A DNA stretch of 45,415 nucleotides from an uncultured Acidimicrobiales bacterium. GTDB taxonomy: Bacteria > Actinomycetota > Acidimicrobiia > Acidimicrobiales > SHLQ01. Below, one piece after another: positions 32,734-42,108 of this stretch. The first letter of the stretch is position 1; every line of letters begins with the position of its first letter. The notes below the pieces were generated by a model. The model made no database searches. It worked only from the letters and a program-made list of their open reading frames with translations, and was not told where the DNA came from. The stretch lies in NCBI GenBank assembly GCA_938084885.1, contig CALKGG010000057.1, forward strand, positions 1 to 45,415, written 5' to 3'. A program made the position numbers and the translations under genes.

Positions 32734-34338
32734 ATGAGCGTTCTCGACACTCTCGATTTCGACAACCGTTTCACCAATCAGTTGGAAGCCGATGCGGTGA
32801 CCGCCAACGTGCCGCGACAGGTTCGAGGAGCGCTGTTTAGCCGGGTCGAACCCACGCCAACAGCAGCACCGAGCCTCGTGGCGGTTTCCAACGAAATGTT
32901 GGAACTGCTCGGCATCAGCGAGGAGCAGGCATCGTCGGCAGAGTTCCTCGACATGGTCAGCGGCAACCTCGTGCTTGCGGACATGGACAGCTTCGCAATG
33001 CGCTACGGCGGTCACCAGTTCGGCAACTGGGCAGGGCAGCTGGGCGACGGTCGAGCCATCAACTTGGGTGAACTGCGAACCTCGAACAACGAGCGTCAAA
33101 CCCTCCAACTCAAGGGCGCTGGACCCACCCCGTATTCGCGCACAGCCGACGGCTTGGCGGTCTTGAGATCGTCGGTGCGCGAGTTTCTTTGCTCGGAAGC
33201 AATGTTCCACCTCGGCGTACCAACCACCCGCGCCTTGTCTCTGGCCTTGACTGGAGACCAGGTGATGCGCGACATGCTCTACGACGGCAACCCAGCGCTC
33301 GAACCCGGCGCTGTGGTGTGCCGCGTTGCCCCCAACTTCATCCGATTCGGCAGCTTCGAGCTCCCATCGTTCCTCGGAGAGGTCGAGGTGTTGCGCTCCC
33401 TCACCGACTTCACCATTCGTGAGTATTACCCGGAACTGTGGCCCCAAACCGGCGAGGCCACCCCCGACACCTACGCGGCGTTCCTGGCCGAAGTCGTGCG
33501 CCGAACATCAGACATGATCGTCCACTGGCAGCGGGTTGGTTTTGTCCATGGCGTAATGAACACCGACAACCTGTCGATCCTGGGCCTGACGATCGACTAC
33601 GGACCCTACGGCTGGCTCGAGGACTACGACCCCGACTGGACACCCAACACGACCGATAGGCACGGCAAGCGATACCGCTTTGCGAACCAGGCTGGCATTG
33701 GCCACTGGAACTTGATGAAGCTCGCAAACGCCCTCGTGCCGCTCGTTGGAGACCCGGAAATTCTCCAGGACGCATTCGACCAGTACGTCACCTACTTCCG
33801 TGACGGCCATCAACACATGTTCGCAGGCAAACTCGGTTTAGCCGAGTGGGATGCCGATCGGGACGATCAGCTCATGCTCGACCTGCTCGATCTGCTGCAG
33901 GCAGCCGAAACCGACATGACGCTGTTCTTCCGAGGCCTCGCCGAGGTCAGCACCGACGACGCGGTTGCTAGCGACGCTCGCTTCGAACCGTTGCAACGGG
34001 CGTTCTACCTTCCGGATGAACAGCTGACGAACGAACTGCGCGCAGGCTGGGATGGGTGGCTCGACCGCTATGTCGCTCGGGTTCGCAGCGACGGCACAAG
34101 TGACGGCTCCCGGCGCGAGCAGATGAACGCCGTGAACCCGCTCTATGTGATGCGCAACTATCTCGCTCAGCTCGCCATCGACGCGTCGACCAAGGGCGAT
34201 CACACCGAGGTCGCCGCGTTGCTCGATGTCATGGGCTCCCCATATACCGAACAACCGGGCAAGGAACGGTTCGCCGAGAAACGCCCCGACTGGGCCCGCA
34301 CTCGGGTTGGTTGCAGCATGCTTTCCTGCAGTAGCTAG
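32734..34338 (+). CDS. selO: SelO/YdiU protein adenylyltransferase
   Basis: The 534-residue pseudokinase-fold enzyme transfers AMP from ATP to Ser, Thr or Tyr of target proteins; it was shown in other organisms to act in redox homeostasis. Family motifs: YGGHQFGNWAGQLGDGRA, LQLKGAGPTPYSRTADG, LRSSVREFLCSEAMFHLGVP, VHGVMNTDNLSILGLTIDYGP and LYVMRNYLAQLAI. The C-terminus ends GCSMLSCSS: Cys532 is third from the end, where animal SelO has selenocysteine. Standalone, 81 bases after the kinase gene. The only TAA/TAG/TGA near the end is the true stop, so no Sec readthrough is implied. Confidence 0.95.
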   Translation: MSVLDTLDFDNRFTNQLEADAVTANVPRQVRGALFSRVEPTPTAAPSLVAVSNEMLELLGISEEQASSAEFLDMVSGNLVLADMDSFAMRYGGHQFGNWAGQLGDGRAINLGELRTSNNERQTLQLKGAGPTPYSRTADGLAVLRSSVREFLCSEAMFHLGVPTTRALSLALTGDQVMRDMLYDGNPALEPGAVVCRVAPNFIRFGSFELPSFLGEVEVLRSLTDFTIREYYPELWPQTGEATPDTYAAFLAEVVRRTSDMIVHWQRVGFVHGVMNTDNLSILGLTIDYGPYGWLEDYDPDWTPNTTDRHGKRYRFANQAGIGHWNLMKLANALVPLVGDPEILQDAFDQYVTYFRDGHQHMFAGKLGLAEWDADRDDQLMLDLLDLLQAAETDMTLFFRGLAEVSTDDAVASDARFEPLQRAFYLPDEQLTNELRAGWDGWLDRYVARVRSDGTSDGSRREQMNAVNPLYVMRNYLAQLAIDASTKGDHTEVAALLDVMGSPYTEQPGKERFAEKRPDWARTRVGCSMLSCSS

Positions 34339-34410
34339 CGCGAGTCCGGCGATGGCGTTGCGCGAATGATCGTGTCGAATGCAGATTGACGTGCCCGACC
34401 TGCGATTGCT

Positions 34411-35958
34411 TTAGCGGCTGGTGGCGACGGCGGTGTAGCACATCTCGTCGGCGGTGCCTTCGGCCCACACGATATAGCGGCTCTCCTCGCCCGCTGGCCA
34501 CAATGCACGATCCCAGCCGCATTCGAGTCGAAGCCGATCGCCGGGTTGAAAGACCAGCTCCTCGTCGGGGTAATAGCCGAGTTGCCATTCGAAGTTCCAG
34601 CGATCCATATCGATAAGCACGCGCTCGCCGGGAGTGTCCGGATTCAGCGTGAGTCGATACGTGGTGCCGAGCTCGTGCATATGTGGCCAGATCGAGACGA
34701 CGTCGCCAGCGGGTGCGGAAATGTCGCACGACGACTGTGCAACCCCATTGGTGAACTGGGCGAAATCTTCGGGCTCCACCCCGCATTGGCCGTTGATGAA
34801 CGCCGGGATGAAGGTTGATTCGAAACCGAACTCTCGGCCGACCCGCTCGATAGCGACGTCGCGGTCGCAGCCCGGGCCCTCTTCAAACGACGCACATGGA
34901 ATCTCGACCGGGCCGAGAAGGATCTCGGTATTGACCGACCCGAGCGTGCCACCGGCATCTTGGATTTCCTGATCGTTCGCAAACTCGAGCGCAAGACCCG
35001 AATTGTCGGGGAGCGGTTCGCCGTCGTAGTGGTAGTGCCACTGAATGATGAAGAAGTCATCGGCGTTTGTTCGCAAGCCCGAACCTTCAGGAAACGTGAT
35101 CGGCCCGGTTCCGGGCGCCCACGCAGCCACCTGGTTCGCGAACCCCTCAGAGAGTCGAGGGATGGTCTGGCATTGCCAGCCCGGAAGGTCGTCTTGGGCA
35201 GACAACCCATCGACGATGTCGCGGTCGGCCGCCGTGCCCAGAAAGACCACACCGTGATGCAGCACGCGAGTTTCGTCGGGGCGAACTTCGAGCGCCGTAA
35301 CCCATTGATCCTCGGTCTGGCCAGTTTCGATAACCCTGCACCGGTAGTCGTCTCGAAGCTCACCAGTGCCCGTGTAGGACTCATCTGGTTGGAGCACGAC
35401 GTCTTCATCGATCGGCGGGAAGGCCTGGTTTGTGGCGGTGAGCGGCGTCGACGGGTCGACGTCAAGAACTCCGCCCTGGGCAGCCCAGTCGCTGATCACC
35501 TGGCGATCTTCAGTGGTCATCGAAAGGTCGTATTGGAACGCAACTTCAGCCAGCCCAGTCAGCGGCCATGGGGGCATCTCACCCTCCTCGACCCGAAACG
35601 CAGCGAACTCGGCAATCGTGGCAATTTCCTCGACGGTGTCCATGACGAGATGGGTTGTTCCCGGGCCGGTCCCCGAATGGCACGACACACAGTTCTGTTC
35701 AAGGATGGGCTGAACGTCGTTCGCAAACGAGATCGGCACCGCTCCGCTCTCAGCGTCACCGTTACCGGTACCGGCAGCATTTGTCGTCGCCCCAGAGTCG
35801 TCGATGCCTGACGCAGTTGCAGCGGGCTCGACCGTGTTGGTCGCCGCCTCATCGACCGAACTGCTACACGCAACGAACAACAACGCCCCCAGTGCAGCGC
35901 TACCCGCGAGCGCCTTCACATTGAAGCGATCCGCCAGCGTAAAACTCGCAAAGGTCAT
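34411..35958 (-). CDS. Lipoprotein: cytochrome c fused to PHM-type copper monooxygenase fold
   Basis: After a lipobox (LLFVAC, Cys31) and an Ala/Thr-rich linker comes a c-type haem site C90-x2-C93-H94 (NCVSCHSG) with GEMPPWP (Met128, possible axial ligand). The next 350 residues resemble the two-domain peptidylglycine hydroxylating monooxygenase: H234-H235 (RVLHHGVV) and H308 or H310 (IIQWHYHY) for one copper, and H426-x-H428 (WPHMHEL) with M506 (DEMCYT) for the other, with spacings like those of PHM. Several Cys pairs suggest disulfides. The haem could feed electrons to copper in place of ascorbate. Substrate unknown. Monocistronic. Confidence 0.8.
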   Translation of the reverse strand: MTFASFTLADRFNVKALAGSAALGALLFVACSSSVDEAATNTVEPAATASGIDDSGATTNAAGTGNGDAESGAVPISFANDVQPILEQNCVSCHSGTGPGTTHLVMDTVEEIATIAEFAAFRVEEGEMPPWPLTGLAEVAFQYDLSMTTEDRQVISDWAAQGGVLDVDPSTPLTATNQAFPPIDEDVVLQPDESYTGTGELRDDYRCRVIETGQTEDQWVTALEVRPDETRVLHHGVVFLGTAADRDIVDGLSAQDDLPGWQCQTIPRLSEGFANQVAAWAPGTGPITFPEGSGLRTNADDFFIIQWHYHYDGEPLPDNSGLALEFANDQEIQDAGGTLGSVNTEILLGPVEIPCASFEEGPGCDRDVAIERVGREFGFESTFIPAFINGQCGVEPEDFAQFTNGVAQSSCDISAPAGDVVSIWPHMHELGTTYRLTLNPDTPGERVLIDMDRWNFEWQLGYYPDEELVFQPGDRLRLECGWDRALWPAGEESRYIVWAEGTADEMCYTAVATSR

Positions 35959-36001
35959 AGCCCCATCTTAGGTTCTCGAACCACGACGGCCGACGCGGCA
36001 C

Positions 36002-36703
36002 TCATCTGAGCAGAAGTTCGATCACGTCTGCTGGGGTTACCGCAATCGCATCGGCATTCGCTCCAATGAGCTCCTCTACCGAACCAAACCCCCATGCCGC
36101 ACCGACAAAGGTCGCGCCGACCGCTTTCGCTGCCTCAACGTCGGTGCCACGGTCGGCAATAACCGCAATCCCAGAAGGCTTCGGATCTACCGTCGACAGG
36201 AGGTGGCGAACGACCTGTGTTTTCGAGGTTCGGGTGCGTTCTCGATCAGATCCACACACGCCGACGAACCGGTCGGCGATGCCGAGCCGGTCGAGCATCC
36301 GCACCGCAACCGCGTCGAGTTGACTGGTCGCAAGTCCAATGCGCCAGCCAGCGTTCGCCAGCGACGTGAGCAACAGATCGATACCCGGGTAGAGAGCATC
36401 GTCAAGGCCGGCGAGCGGCCGTCGCTCCCGGTAGTGCTGCTCGGCATCGTCAGACACCGCCGCCGGCACGCCGATTGCCTCGTGGACGGTCGCCACCGGC
36501 GACCGGACGAGTTCGATTTGGTCGGCGCCACTCGCGTCGACCAGCGCATCAAAATCGAGTCCAACCCGATCAAGGGCATACCGATGACATGTGAGCAGCC
36601 CCGGCACCGGGTCGGTGAGGGTTCCGTCGAGATCGAAGATCGCAAGCGGGCTCGCGGCGGGGTCGATCGGGGGAGTCCCTTCGTGTGCGTTGGGCATGGC
36701 CAT
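36002..36703 (-). CDS. HAD-superfamily phosphatase (phosphoglycolate phosphatase-like)
   Basis: A 233-residue HAD hydrolase with motif I AIFDLDGTLTDPVPG (nucleophile and acid/base Asp), motif II IGLATS, a Lys in TSKTQVVRHLL, and motif III IADRGTDVEAAKAVGA. The cap domain lies between about 40 and 100. Motif III has DRGTD where most have GD-x-x-x-D. The length and the C-terminal GFGSVEELI fit the Gph-like group. ATG 36703 and ATG 36697 are both possible. It diverges from the CoA-transferase gene. Confidence 0.88.
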   Translation of the reverse strand: MAMPNAHEGTPPIDPAASPLAIFDLDGTLTDPVPGLLTCHRYALDRVGLDFDALVDASGADQIELVRSPVATVHEAIGVPAAVSDDAEQHYRERRPLAGLDDALYPGIDLLLTSLANAGWRIGLATSQLDAVAVRMLDRLGIADRFVGVCGSDRERTRTSKTQVVRHLLSTVDPKPSGIAVIADRGTDVEAAKAVGATFVGAAWGFGSVEELIGANADAIAVTPADVIELLLR

Positions 36704-36764
36704 CGGGCCAGCCTACGAGTCTGTTCGCTCAGCGCTGGGGAGACCGGCAGATAGCCTTGCCGGT

Positions 36765-38030
36765 ATGACTGCCAAAGACGCTGGCCCGACCAATGCGAAT
36801 GCAACGCCGGTCGGCGCGCTCGCTGGGATCCGGGTGCTCGACCTCTCGCGAGTACTGGCCGGCCCGCTGTGCACACAAATTCTCGCCGACCTCGGCGCCG
36901 ACGTCATCAAAGTTGAGCGGCCGGGGACAGGCGACGACACAAGAACGTGGGGGCCGCCGTGGCTGCTCGACGCGAACGGCAACGAGACCTCCGAGGCGTC
37001 GTATTATCTGTCGACGAATCGGGGCAAGCGGTCGATCACCGTCGACATCACCACACCGGCCGGGCTAGAGGTCGTCCGGTCGCTTGCGCTGCGCAGCGAC
37101 GTAATCGTCGAGAACTTCAAGGTGGGAGGGCTTGCCAAACGCGGCCTCGACTACGAAAGCATCTCCGCACTAAAGCCCGACATTGTGTACGCATCGATTA
37201 CCGGATTTGGTCAGGACGGGCCAATGGCCGATCAACCTGGCTACGACTATCTCGCCCAAGCCATGAGCGGGTTGATGAGCGTCACGGGGCGGGCCGACGG
37301 CGAACCCGGGGCTGGCCCGCTGCGCACCGGGGTGGCCATCACCGATCAAGCATCCGGGCTCTTCACCGCGGTCGGTGTGCTCGCCGCCCTCTTTCATCGG
37401 GAACAGAACGGCGCTGGCCAACATGTCGACATCTCGCTGCTCGACTCGGGTCTTGCACTGTTGATCAATCAAGCGCTCAGCTATTTCGTTGGGGGTCACG
37501 TTCCGCAACGCACAGGCGAATGGCATCCAAGCTTGGCGCCATACCAGCCGTTCGACACGATCGACGGTCGAGTCGTGATCGCTGTGGGCAACAACGGTCA
37601 ATTTGCCGAGCTTTGCGATTGGCTCGACGCCCCCGAACTACCAACCGATCCCCGCTTTGCGGACAACCCCGATCGGAACGCACACCGGCTCGAGCTCGCT
37701 GGACTCTTGCAGGCGAAACTGCGGTCGAAGACGCAAACCGACGTGCTCGCCGCCTTACCTGCCCGCGGGGTTCCCACCGCAAAGATCAACGACATTGCTG
37801 AGGCCTTCGACGAGCCGCAGGCCAAGCACAGGGGTGGCCGAATCGACCTGCCGCACTCGCTCGCCGAAACCGTTCCGGGAATCGCCAATCCCATCCACTT
37901 GTCGCAGACCCCGGTGACGTATCGAAACGGGCCACCAACGCTCGGCGAACACACCAACGAAGTCCTCACCGAGGTGCTCGCAATGACCGCTACCGACATC
38001 GCTGCGCTGCGAGAGGCCGGAGCCCTCTAG
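36765..38030 (+). CDS. Class III CoA-transferase (CaiB/BaiF family)
   Basis: From ATG 36765 the product has 421 residues. Family features: GIRVLDLSRVLAGPLCTQIL, ADLGADVIKVERPGTGDDTR, YYLSTNRGKRSITVD, VIVENFKVGGLAKRGLDY, SITGFGQDGPMADQPGYDYL, followed by GEHTNEVLTE at the C-terminus. The Asp in the DQPGYD region is the likely covalent catalytic residue. Such enzymes move CoA between organic acids, for example in carnitine, bile acid or aromatic acid breakdown. No pathway genes flank it, so the substrate is open. The upstream frame to 36591 overlaps the HAD gene and is rejected. Confidence 0.92.
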   Translation: MTAKDAGPTNANATPVGALAGIRVLDLSRVLAGPLCTQILADLGADVIKVERPGTGDDTRTWGPPWLLDANGNETSEASYYLSTNRGKRSITVDITTPAGLEVVRSLALRSDVIVENFKVGGLAKRGLDYESISALKPDIVYASITGFGQDGPMADQPGYDYLAQAMSGLMSVTGRADGEPGAGPLRTGVAITDQASGLFTAVGVLAALFHREQNGAGQHVDISLLDSGLALLINQALSYFVGGHVPQRTGEWHPSLAPYQPFDTIDGRVVIAVGNNGQFAELCDWLDAPELPTDPRFADNPDRNAHRLELAGLLQAKLRSKTQTDVLAALPARGVPTAKINDIAEAFDEPQAKHRGGRIDLPHSLAETVPGIANPIHLSQTPVTYRNGPPTLGEHTNEVLTEVLAMTATDIAALREAGAL

Positions 38031-38086
38031 CCCAGAGTCGTGCAAGGGTGGCTGGCTAGTTGCACCATGACCGCTACGTTTGAACC

Positions 38087-39361
38087 ATGGTTGGGACGGG
38101 TCGCAACGTGGTGTTCACGGCGTTCGGTTCCTTCGTGGTGCTTGCTGTTCTGAGCGTCGTGTTCGTCCGTGCCGTCCCCGATCCGGGCGGACCAACAACG
38201 GTGGACGCTGTCGCCGAATCCAACGAAACCCGCGTTCGCCTCGTCGGAATCCCGTCAGCGAATAGCGACCCGTCAGAGGTGTTTCGGCCACGCAACCTCG
38301 CTGCACCATCGAACGACACGCGTTCGGCGTTGCTTGCCTTCACTGGTGACACGCTCGCGCACGGTGCGGTCGTTCGTCAGGCCGCAGCGAACGCATCGGG
38401 CTCGGACGCCGACTATGACTTTGCGCCGATGTTCGCCCACATCGCGCCATATCTGTCGACCGCCGACCTTGCGATCTGTCACCTCGAAACGCCGCTCTCA
38501 CCGGACAATACCGATCTCAGCGGATTCCCGACATTCAACGTGCCCGGCAACATGGCCGACGGGCTCCGCTCATCGGGATATGACGGCTGCACGACCGCAT
38601 CAAATCACAGCCTCGACCGCCGAACCGAGGGTGTTATTGCCACGCTCGAAGTGCTCGACGATGCCGGTCTTGGCCACAGCGGGATGGCCCGAGATCAGGC
38701 CGAGTACGACGACATCACCCTGTACGACGCGAACGGGATCACGGTGGCCAGCCTGTCTTACAGCTATTGGTTCAACGGGTTTCGCGAGCCCGAGGAAACG
38801 CCGTGGCTCGTCAACGAAATTGATGTTGAGGAGATCGCGGCTGAAGCGGTGCGTGCCCGGGAGGAGGGTGCCGATTTTGTGGTGCTGTCGTTGCATTGGG
38901 GCGACGAGTATCGCCATGAGCCGAACCAGTATCAGCTCGACCATGCCGAGGCGCTGGCCGCGGATGCCGATATCGACCTCATCATTGGCCACCATGCTCA
39001 CGTCGTGCAGCCGGTGGATGTGGTGGACGGCGTGCCCGTTGTTTACGGACTCGGAAACATCCTCTCGAACCAAAGCGCCGCCTGTTGTGCTGCGGGTGCC
39101 CCCGACGGGGTCGTCATGTTGGTCGAGGTGACTGAATCAATCGTGAACGGACGGTCGGTTTTCGACACGTCGTTTGGTTATGTCCCAACCAGGGTCGACC
39201 GCACCGACTTCACCATCGTCCCAGTGATCGACATCGTCGCCGATGCCGAACTCACCGCAAGCACCCGCGAGGTCTATGTTGCGTCACGACAACGCACCGC
39301 GGATGCAATCACGCTCTTCGGCAACGACATTGGCATCGTCGAGGTCAGCCACACCCGCTAA
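38087..39361 (+). CDS. CapA-family metallophosphatase-like protein
   Basis: The 424-residue protein begins with a single membrane segment or uncleaved signal (VVFTAFGSFVVLAVLSVVFV), so the domain faces outside. The PGA_cap fold is seen in LLAFTGDTLAHG, DLAICHLETPLS, TASNHSLDR, LSLHWGDEY and IIGHHAHVVQPVDVVDGVPV, with metal ligands D, E, N/H, H and HxH, then YGLGNILSNQ. CapA relatives act in poly-gamma-glutamate synthesis, but single members in actinobacteria have no proven role. It is followed by dispersed repeats. Confidence 0.9.
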   Translation: MVGTGRNVVFTAFGSFVVLAVLSVVFVRAVPDPGGPTTVDAVAESNETRVRLVGIPSANSDPSEVFRPRNLAAPSNDTRSALLAFTGDTLAHGAVVRQAAANASGSDADYDFAPMFAHIAPYLSTADLAICHLETPLSPDNTDLSGFPTFNVPGNMADGLRSSGYDGCTTASNHSLDRRTEGVIATLEVLDDAGLGHSGMARDQAEYDDITLYDANGITVASLSYSYWFNGFREPEETPWLVNEIDVEEIAAEAVRAREEGADFVVLSLHWGDEYRHEPNQYQLDHAEALAADADIDLIIGHHAHVVQPVDVVDGVPVVYGLGNILSNQSAACCAAGAPDGVVMLVEVTESIVNGRSVFDTSFGYVPTRVDRTDFTIVPVIDIVADAELTASTREVYVASRQRTADAITLFGNDIGIVEVSHTR

Positions 39362-39367
39362 CCCCCG

Positions 39368-39464
39368 TGGGGTCAGGTCTCATTCATAACCCGCGCGGTG
39401 GGCGTCCTGGCCTGTCGATCACGCCGAACCCCATTGGGGTCAGGTCTCATTCATAACCCGCGCG
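39368..39464 (+). repeat. Two copies of a 30-bp dispersed repeat
   Basis: TGGGGTCAGGTCTCATTCAT followed by AACCCGCGCG is identical at 39368-39397 and 39435-39464, 67 bp apart, with partial similarity (CTGTCGATC) in the tails. An inverted copy is at 45392-45415. The gap 39362-39510 holds no gene. Repeats of this type are known near REP-associated transposases in other bacteria. Confidence 0.85.
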
Positions 39465-39510
39465 ATAGGGCCTCTTGCGCTGTCGATCGCGCTGGCGCGA
39501 CCCTTCGCAG

Positions 39511-40452
39511 CTACCAGCGAGCATTCACAAACGCAGCGATCCTGTCGACCGCATCCTGGCTTGCATCACATACACCGACCTGGGTGAAGAACGTGTGAAT
39601 CTGTCCGCCGTAATCGACATAGTCGACCTCAACCCCAGCGGCGCGAAGCTCGTCGGCGTAGGCCTTCCCTTCGTCGCGCAGCGGGTCGTATTCGGCGGTG
39701 ATCACAATGGCTGGCGGTTGGCCGGCGTGATCGGCGAGAAGGGGAGAACACCTTGGGTCGCGAAGCTGCGATTGGTCTTGGGCGTACTGGTTGTAGAACC
39801 ATCGCATTCCCGCAGAGGTGAGCAAATAACCGTCGGCGTGGTCGACGAGTGAACCGGTCTCCTCACGGGTTGCATCGACCGCCGGGTAGACGAGTGCTTG
39901 CGCGCTGATTCTTGGTCCATCAACACAATCGAGCGCAACCACCGCGGCCAGGTTGCCGCCAGCGCTATCGCCGCACACCGCAATTTGGCTGCCGTCGACG
40001 CCTATCTGCGCACCGTTGATGGCGACCCACTTCGTGGCTGCAGTGCAGTCGTCGGGAGCGGAGGGGAAGGGGTGTTCGGGTGCAAGCCGGTAATCGACCG
40101 ACACGACCGTGGCCGAGGTGGCTTCGCATAGAGCGCGGCACACCACGTCGTGGGTCTCGATCGTGCCGATCACCCAACCACCGCCGTGGAAGAACATCAG
40201 GGCAGGCGTGAGGATGCCGTCGGGTGAAGCTGAGCCAACGCCATCCGGGCGATAGATGCGAATCAGTAATTCGCCGTCGAGACCCGGAATCGTACGGTCG
40301 GAAACCTCGCCGATTACCGGGTTAGCTGGAAGCTCCGCCGAGCGCTGGTTGTAATGGCGCCGAGCTTCCTCGAACGAGAGCCCTTCAATCGGGGGCAGCT
40401 CGGCTGCTGCCGCAGCTGCGATCAGAAGTTCAGCTTGCGGATGAAGAGGCAT
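39511..40452 (-). CDS. Alpha/beta hydrolase, hormone-sensitive-lipase type esterase
   Basis: The 313-residue enzyme has the oxyanion-hole motif FFHGGGWVIG and the nucleophile elbow GDSAGGN (Ser of G-D-S-A-G), with VDYRLAPEHPFPSA between; the catalytic Asp is probably in EYDPLRDEGKAYAD and the His in GQIHTFFT. This is the full family IV (HSL) set. It hydrolyses short acyl esters or related xenobiotics. No signal peptide; cytoplasmic. It diverges from purU with a 142-bp gap. Confidence 0.93.
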   Translation of the reverse strand: MPLHPQAELLIAAAAAAELPPIEGLSFEEARRHYNQRSAELPANPVIGEVSDRTIPGLDGELLIRIYRPDGVGSASPDGILTPALMFFHGGGWVIGTIETHDVVCRALCEATSATVVSVDYRLAPEHPFPSAPDDCTAATKWVAINGAQIGVDGSQIAVCGDSAGGNLAAVVALDCVDGPRISAQALVYPAVDATREETGSLVDHADGYLLTSAGMRWFYNQYAQDQSQLRDPRCSPLLADHAGQPPAIVITAEYDPLRDEGKAYADELRAAGVEVDYVDYGGQIHTFFTQVGVCDASQDAVDRIAAFVNARW

Positions 40453-40594
40453 AGGCCAGGTTTACTGCGTGCAACCGCCGCGGAGCAAAGCCAAAGGGTG
40501 GAGACACACGTGATGCTCTGCCAGCGTCGACATCGAGCCGAGCACGGCTCACAACGGCGGGTGATAGCGGTCGCTCCCTAGGTAGCGTGAACGA

Positions 40595-41485
40595 GTGACA
40601 TTGACCCCCGACAATCACCCTTCCTCCTCCCACATTCTCACTCTGAAGTGTCCCGATGCCCCCGGGATTGTTCACACGGTGTCGGGAGCGCTTCTCGAAG
40701 TCGGTGGCAACATTGTTGAGAACGCACAGTTCAGCGAACCCGAGACGAATACGTTCTGTCTGCGGACCGAGTTTGAGAGCAACGTCGCTGACCCCAAAGC
40801 CATTAAGGACGCCATTGAGCAACGGCTCATGGACGAACGAGGCATCGGCATCGACAGCGCCGAGTTAGCCGTCCACACAATCGACTACCGGCCTCGCATC
40901 ATGATTCTTGTGTCGAAGTTCGATCACTGTCTCGTCGACCTTTTGTACCGCTGGCGCAACGGCGGGCTGAAGGTCGACATTCCCGTCATTGCCTCGAACC
41001 ACACCAATGCCGCCGAAGTAGCCGAACGCTACGGCGTCCCATTTGTGCACCTGCCGATCACCAAGGAAACAAAGGCCGAACAAGAGGCGCAGATCAAGGC
41101 GCTGATGGAAGAACACGACATTGACCTACTGGTCCTTGCCCGGTACATGCAGATTTTGAGCAACGACTTGTGTGCATACCTCGGTGGTCGTGCAATCAAC
41201 ATTCACCACTCGTTTCTGCCCGGCTTCAAGGGCGCAAAGCCGTACCACCAAGCCCACACCCGTGGTGTCAAGCTCGTTGGGGCAACAGCGCACTTCGTTA
41301 CTGCCGACCTCGACGAAGGGCCGATTATCGAACAAGACGTAGCCCGTGTCGGCCACGAGAAGACTGCCGAACAATTGGTCGAGCTTGGACAAGACACCGA
41401 ACGCCTCGTCCTGTCACGTGCGGTTCGCCACTGGGCCGAGCATCGGGTGTTCCTCGTCGGTGAAAAGACCGTTGTCTTCGACTGA
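40595..41485 (+). CDS. purU: Formyltetrahydrofolate deformylase
   Basis: The 296-residue PurU has an N-terminal ACT domain (LTLKCPDAPGIVHTVSGALL) and a formyltransferase-type catalytic domain with LVSKFDHCLVDLLYRW, IPVIASNH, LARYMQILS, NIHHSFLPGFKGAKPYHQA (catalytic Asn and His) and DLDEGPIIEQD (Asp). It releases formate from 10-formyl-THF, feeding PurT or balancing one-carbon pools. It starts at GTG 40595. It is followed, 38 bases on, by a DUF1444-like gene. Confidence 0.95.
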   Translation: MTLTPDNHPSSSHILTLKCPDAPGIVHTVSGALLEVGGNIVENAQFSEPETNTFCLRTEFESNVADPKAIKDAIEQRLMDERGIGIDSAELAVHTIDYRPRIMILVSKFDHCLVDLLYRWRNGGLKVDIPVIASNHTNAAEVAERYGVPFVHLPITKETKAEQEAQIKALMEEHDIDLLVLARYMQILSNDLCAYLGGRAINIHHSFLPGFKGAKPYHQAHTRGVKLVGATAHFVTADLDEGPIIEQDVARVGHEKTAEQLVELGQDTERLVLSRAVRHWAEHRVFLVGEKTVVFD

Positions 41486-41523
41486 CTAACTTTCTCGAGC
41501 GACCCCGGAAGTACGATGACCGG

Positions 41524-42108
41524 GTGGTTAGCTCAGACAACCTTGCATTCGTGAACAGCTCGATTGCCTTCCTCAAGCGCATCGAGTCCGAGGATCGGTC
41601 GCTCGCACCGGCGGGCACGTTTCTGTCGCTCGCCGCGGGAGATGACGACACCATTCCAGTTCAGCTGTTTAGCTACGAGGTAGCCGCCTTCTACGTCTAC
41701 GACGACGGCAACACGTTCACCTACGTCACCGATGCAATGCGGGAGGAGGCCGGGATGACCAGAGAGCAGTTGCACGAGATTGGGTTGTCGAACCTCGCCG
41801 AACGCTTTGGCGACATGGAGTTGCATCAAGGCGGCGGAATGCTGGTGCTGACCGGCGACGGCAATTTCGAGGCGAGCATGATCTTGCTCGACACGGTGTG
41901 GGACCAGCTCTCGCACCATTTCCCGAATGGTCCGGTCGTTGCGCTGCCAGCTCGCGATGTGATTGGGCTGGCCGACGCCCAAGATAACTCTGCGGTCAAT
42001 CGGCTTCGGGCGACCGCCCAGAAACTGTGGGATGACGATGCTGATCACCTTCTCGCGAAGGACTTGTACCGCCGAGATTCTGCTGGCACTTGGGTTCCTG
42101 TCCATTAG
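41524..42108 (+). CDS. DUF1444-like protein
   Basis: A 194-residue protein that matches the C-terminal half of YtpQ-like DUF1444 proteins in pattern: FTYVTDAMREEAGMTREQLH, GNFEASMILLDTVWDQLSHH, VVALPARDVIGLAD and a C-terminal KDLYRRDSAGTWVPV. It is soluble with no cysteines. Starts at GTG 41524, 38 bases after purU, so co-transcription is likely. No role is known for the family, to my knowledge. Confidence 0.7.
   Translation: MVSSDNLAFVNSSIAFLKRIESEDRSLAPAGTFLSLAAGDDDTIPVQLFSYEVAAFYVYDDGNTFTYVTDAMREEAGMTREQLHEIGLSNLAERFGDMELHQGGGMLVLTGDGNFEASMILLDTVWDQLSHHFPNGPVVALPARDVIGLADAQDNSAVNRLRATAQKLWDDDADHLLAKDLYRRDSAGTWVPVH

Noticed and set aside
41515-41590. tRNA-like start GGGTGGTTAGCTCAGA
   Set aside because: It resembles a tRNA D-arm, but no anticodon stem, T-arm (GGTTCGA) or acceptor pairing follows; it is the start of the DUF1444-like gene.
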